This document shows positions 59,901 through 64,000 of a DNA stretch of 64,000 nt, in pieces. The DNA is from Cyathus striatus. Taxonomy: Eukaryota; Basidiomycota; Agaricomycetes; Agaricales; Nidulariaceae. The notes beneath the pieces were generated by a model, which saw nothing but the letters and a program-made list of their open reading frames with translations, had not been told where the DNA came from and did not search any database. Location of the stretch: the NCBI GenBank assembly GCA_025738555.1, contig JAOVFP010000009.1, positions 1,736,001 through 1,800,000 on the forward strand, read 5' to 3'. Position 1 is the first letter of the stretch, and each line of letters opens with the position of its first letter. The translations under genes and the position numbers were made by a program.

Positions 59901-61642
59901 AGCAGCCTCCTACGACGTCATTTACATTTCAAATATGCGTACCTCACTGTTGACCGCAGTGCCCTCCTCACCTCTGGTCGACGAGACCTTGAAATATGAG
60001 ACGTGATCTACGTCGACCTGAGTGCATGACGTGTTTACGTTGTTGCTCAGTTGGAGGATCTATCGAGCTATAAGTGGGATTATGGACAACACTTAGGGGT
60101 GGTCAGGTTGATAAGATGCGGAGAATGATGATCATGTGTGGGATTGAGGGATGAGGCCGATGGGGGTGACCATGAGTACGGTATTTGTCAAGGCGCTGAA
60201 GGAGACTTTGCCCTTGCGGGAGAAGTCAAGTAATCAGCAGTTGCTACGTTTGTACTTGGGAAGTACGTTGTCGTGGGCGAGAGCTAATACCTCTTTACGC
60301 TACGCGTAGAGCTTATAAAAGCGAGATGATTACCTCGGGCTTGGGCTTAGTACGAAGGAAATTTAGATTGTAGGATTGCCTGGGATATATGATTCGTCGA
60401 AGGCCCGATTTCGTCATAAGTATTAATATCTACTATCAGTTGACTAGCGCACGTTCTATTTAAGTATGTGGTTATGATTTATCAATCATTATCGATGGTC
60501 CAGTACGTTGGGCCACTAAGATTAGATTGTATGTAGGAGTGCGCGTAGTAAAAGACGTGCATGTGAATGGCCCCAAGTTTCGGCTTTGACGCTTCGAAGT
60601 GCATAAATTTGAATAACTGTTACCGGTGGGAAATAGATGAAACGTACGCCAGCTTCGAATCGCCAACACATTATGTAATCCTGCATAAACTTCGGCCCCA
60701 ATTACCAATCACTCTACGATATCAAGGGGCTTGAGTTGCCATGGGGTTTGAGAATAGGGGAATTCAAATTAGAAGATACGCGATACGATACAGGTGATTC
60801 GTAACGCGTCCTAGCAACAACACTCGGCGATCACTTCGGAGTTCATAAGTTCTTTCTTACTACTTACCCATAGACTTTCATCGTGTCCATAAAAAATTAA
60901 ATATAGTAGATATAAACAATGAGTAGCTCAATGGCAACTCAATTCTCTAAATTGTAGCGATATCTGTAAGTAAAAAGAAGGAAAATGCAAAGAGTATGAA
61001 AGTTTTGACGCTCCGTTTGAATTTTAAATGAATTTTTCGGCAGCGTTGTAACGACTGATCCGTATCGACGCTACAAAACAGCCATATTTGAATTCCCCTA
61101 ATATGCTATTTCAGCCAGTGCATTCAAGCATAAGGTGTATAGATGGCATAGATGGTATATGAGACTCTGGTCATGGTTCATTCGCATTAGATGTGATTGA
61201 AGGTCATCGTGTTATCACATTACGTTCGGAGTGTCCCAGTGGCAGGTGTGCCTTACGGCCCACAGGCTCACATTGTACTTGAAGATCGAAGTGTTATGAA
61301 AGACCATGAGTCGATATCGGAAATCCATCGGATCCCACTGTCATCGGCTTGAGCCAGGATGCCTAGGAAGTGCAACTTAGGTGTACCCGAAGTGTACATG
61401 TGGCAAGATTGGATGCGCTCAAATGACCATCAAGAACTTCCCACATGGGCGCTTTCTTTGCACTCCATGCGTGAACTGAGGCACATTTCTAAGCAAGGTT
61501 TGTCAATAAGCCGAAATGCAGAATTCACGAAAGGAAGACCCCAGGAACATGGCTGTTAATAGAATTGATCGCAGCCCTGGGAATCTTATATTTCTGTACT
61601 ATGCATCACCTTTCAATTAAAACGGGAACTCGTACGTCGGGG

Positions 61643-61650
61643 TATATAAA
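61643..61650 (+). promoter_or_regulatory. TATA box of the NLR-like gene
   Basis: TATATAAA lies 56-83 bp before the two candidate start codons (61706 and 61733) of the downstream gene. Position and orientation fit a fungal core promoter. Confidence 0.5.
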
Positions 61651-61705
61651 GCATTGCCCATCATATTGCCATCAATTCGAACTGCCCATCAAGTTGAACA
61701 GCAAG

Positions 61706-64000
61706 ATGTACCTCTTTTGCAGAATCATACCTATGATCACAGGGAGAGATAGCAGACCATTTGCAAATGCTCATGACTTCATAATTGGGCATGCTGAAAT
61801 GAATGATATCAGGATTGATACCCAGGTAACTCTATGAGTTCATTGTAACATGTTGTGAATTTTATTTATACTGACCTTGTTATATCTACAGATCATTAAC
61901 AATCAACCAAGGGATGAACCACTTTCCCCACTTCAATCTACTGTTGCCTGTACCTCTCAAAACTTTGTTGGTCAAGAAAAGTACCTTGACAAACTTCATG
62001 AACACTTTAGACCTTGTAATACTACTGAAAGAAAAATGTTTCTTTTGTATGGAATGGGTGGAATTGGAAAGACTCAGATCTGTCTGAAGTTTAATGATGA
62101 GATGGCTGGCCAGTAAGTATATTACTCTGTCATCATCATCATTGAAAATTAAAATAATAATAATAGATTTGCCTATACCTTTTGGATTGATACAACATCT
62201 GAGAATACAGTTGTTCAAAGTCTCAAGGAAATATATAAAAAGATCTCTACTCCTGGAACTTCTGCATCTTCATTCTCTTCTGCTACTGTGCTTAACTTGA
62301 TCTCCAACCTTAAATCTGATTGGCTTATAATCTTTGACAATGTTGATGGTGCTTCTGAATTAGTTGAAAAGTTCCTCCCCCCTGGAAATGTAGGGAATAT
62401 CTTGATTACAAGTAGAAATCCTGCTCTAAGGAGAATTACAGCACATAATAACTCAATGGAAGTATCTGAAATGAATGAAGAGACTGCCATTAATCTGCTT
62501 TTCAAAACAAGTGGAGTTGATAAGAATTCTGAAGAGCACTTAAAAGAAGCAAAAATTATCATTCAGAAATTGCATTATCTACCACTAGCCATTGATATGG
62601 CTGGAGCTTATATAGCTCAAGTTCAATGTGAATTAGTAGATTTTATAGAACTCTACAATAAATACAGACCCAAGATCTTAAATCATGAAAAGTTCAAAGG
62701 TGCATCAGGATACAATAAAACAGTTTATAGAACCTGGGAAATTTCATTTCAAAAGATCATGGAATTATCAAATAATAAAGAAAATAAGAGTACTGTGGCT
62801 GCAGCAAAATATGCTATAACACTTTTAAATATATTTGCATTTTTTCACTATGAAAATATATCTAAATCAACATTTCAAAGAGCTGCAAAGTACTTTTTTA
62901 TAAAAAAAGATTTGTACAATGATGATGACATACCTTCATATCTGCCTTTATTGGATGTTGCAATGCTAAATATGGATGATTTTGAAGAGTGGAATGACTG
63001 GCTGTTTACAGAGAGTATTGAACTGCTTCTTTCATTTTCATTAATAAAGAAAACAACAAAGACATCATTATATGGCCTACATCCACTTGTGCATACATAC
63101 TGCCAAGATAGATTATCCATTGATGAAAAAATATTGTGGAGTCTAAATGCTAAAGCAATAATAGTAAGCTCAGTTTCAGAAAAATACACTACAGAGGAGT
63201 ATATATACATGAATTCTTTACTACCTCACTTTCTTCAAAACTTAGAAAGTGACCAAAATATAAATAACATGATATATTATGATGATATATTCAGAATTTC
63301 AGCTATCTTACTGAATAATAATGCAAAATATAAATTGGAAGAGGAATATAGATTAAAAACTGCACACATTCATCTTAAGCAATTAGTAGGAAAGGTTGAA
63401 AATATATCAAATAGTTTAAAAATTATTAAACAAATGTACCTAGGGGGATCCAGGAAATTAAATTCAAAAATCACTTCTAAACTACATAATATACTTGAAA
63501 CAATTGCCAACCTTGCAATGACATACTGGTACCTAGGAAAGTGGGCAGAAGCTGAGCAGTTGCAGATACAGGTACTGGATATGAGGGAAAGGATTCTTGG
63601 AAAGGAGCATCATGACACACTCTCAAGCATGCATAATTTGGCAGCCACTTTACACAAACTAGGAAAATGGGCATATGCTGAGGAGTTGCAGATTCAGGTG
63701 CTAGATATGGAGGAAAGAATTCTTGGAAAGGAGCATCATGGAACACTCTTGAGCACAGTTAATTTGGCAATCACTTTCTCAAAGCAAGGAAAATGGGCAG
63801 ATGCTGAGCAGTTGCAAGTTCAGGTGCTGGATATGATGAAAAGGATTCTTGGAAAGGAGCATCCTAACACACTCTCAACCATGAGAAATTTGGCAAGCAT
63901 TTTCTCAAAACAAGGAAAATGGGCAGATGCTGAGCAGTTGGAGAGTCAGGTACTGGATATGACAGAAAGAATTCTTGGAAAGGAACACTCTGACACACTT
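61706..64000 (+). CDS. NB-ARC / TPR (NLR-like STAND) protein, 3' end off the window
   Basis: An intracellular NTPase-switch protein of the fungal NLR type. Exons: 61706-61825, 61892-62112, 62167 to beyond 64000; introns 61826-61891 and 62113-62166 (GTAACT and GTAAGT donors). From the start at 61733 (numbers below), a short leader with FANAHDFIIG precedes NB-ARC: P-loop GMGGIGKT (residues ~85-92), Walker B-like WLIIFDNVD (~157-165), NILITSR, LPLAIDMAG and LHPLVH (the winged-helix MHD position). A helical linker leads to TPR-like repeats from about residue 560. Candidate starts are 61706 and 61733; an upstream ATG at 61601 lies before the TATA box. No stop to the window edge (at least 716 residues). 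No large effector domain is seen at the N-terminus. Ligand and downstream partner are unknown. Confidence 0.9.
63531..64000 (+). repeat. 126-bp in-frame repeats encoding 42-residue TPR units (at least 3.7)
   Basis: Units begin at 63531, 63657, 63783 and 63909, exactly 126 bp apart. Each encodes (L/Q)GKWA(E/D)AEQLQ.QVLDM..RILGKEH..TL, a kinesin-light-chain-like TPR. The DNA of neighbouring units is very similar, more than structure alone requires. Confidence 0.92.

Larger units (their letters stand above)
48141..61640. other. CpG-rich region of degenerate gene-family remnants, no intact gene
   Basis: No frame exceeds 211 codons and none has a recognisable domain. The texture (many CpG, frequent splice-like GTAAGT..CTCACAG and GTATGT..TTACAG pairs) suggests relics of intron-containing genes. 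Homologous blocks are listed separately at 49160, 50360/51340, 53460 and 58000. The stretches 48141-49160, 51840-53450, 55680-56830 and 59910-61640 show nothing identifiable. Near 56840-57110 on the minus strand a frame encodes one hydrophobic segment (IIIGLFIALIVCTK) with a hydrophilic tail, perhaps a membrane-protein exon. Confidence 0.5.

Noticed and set aside
61359..61559. Upstream exon of the NLR-like gene
   Set aside because: It lies before a good TATA box, has no splice donor in a fitting phase that I could see, and no recognisable effector motif.

Overview
The window looks like a transposon-saturated stretch of a filamentous fungus, most probably a basidiomycete (Agaricomycetes-like). 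The basis is short introns (about 50-67 bp) with GTATGT/GTAAGT donors, RepHel-type Helitrons, and a NB-ARC/TPR (NLR-like) gene with a short N-terminal leader of a kind I associate with agaricomycete NLRs. The phylum is an inference; no rRNA or other marker gene is present. No tRNA, rRNA or CRISPR array was seen.

Layout. 1-31.8 kb holds three related Helitrons, all on the minus strand. Copy A (1 to ~7.5 kb) runs off the left edge. Copy B/C (~7.5-20.7 kb) is split by a 5.0-kb foldback-like element (9060-14061, 7-bp target duplication GTTCCAC) and by a 550-bp hAT-like element (15303-15852, 8-bp target duplication GAATCATG). Copy E (26.0-31.8 kb) has lost its helicase half. Each Helitron gene has a long Pro/Gly/Arg-rich N-terminal part, a Rep domain (HUH motif plus the two-tyrosine helix) and, in A and B, a Pif1-type helicase. 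Nearly all premature stops are CGA-to-TGA changes. Beside each Helitron lies a GC-rich hairpin cassette, and in most cases a locus-specific minisatellite built on the core ATCTACACCC(G/A)TGT.

32.4-46.6 kb holds a second hAT-like element with a 1.1-kb internal minisatellite, then a decayed host gene (minus strand, 34.3-42.9 kb) split by a second foldback-like element (36214-42307, target duplication ATTTGTG). That element is itself interrupted by a third type of transposon (37361-38971, 7-bp target duplication GTCACAT). The foldback copy inside Helitron B/C carries 399 bp of this host gene, including the target duplication of the 36-42 kb insertion. This is direct evidence that the element picked up flanking gene sequence at one locus and re-inserted at another, both inside this window.

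46.6-61.6 kb has a different texture (CpG-rich, no credible long ORF). It contains a small inverted-repeat element and several degenerate direct and inverted copies of an unrecognised intron-containing gene family. From 61.6 kb to the right edge lies the only convincingly intact gene: a TATA-driven, three-exon NB-ARC protein with nearly identical 42-residue TPR repeats, continuing beyond the window.
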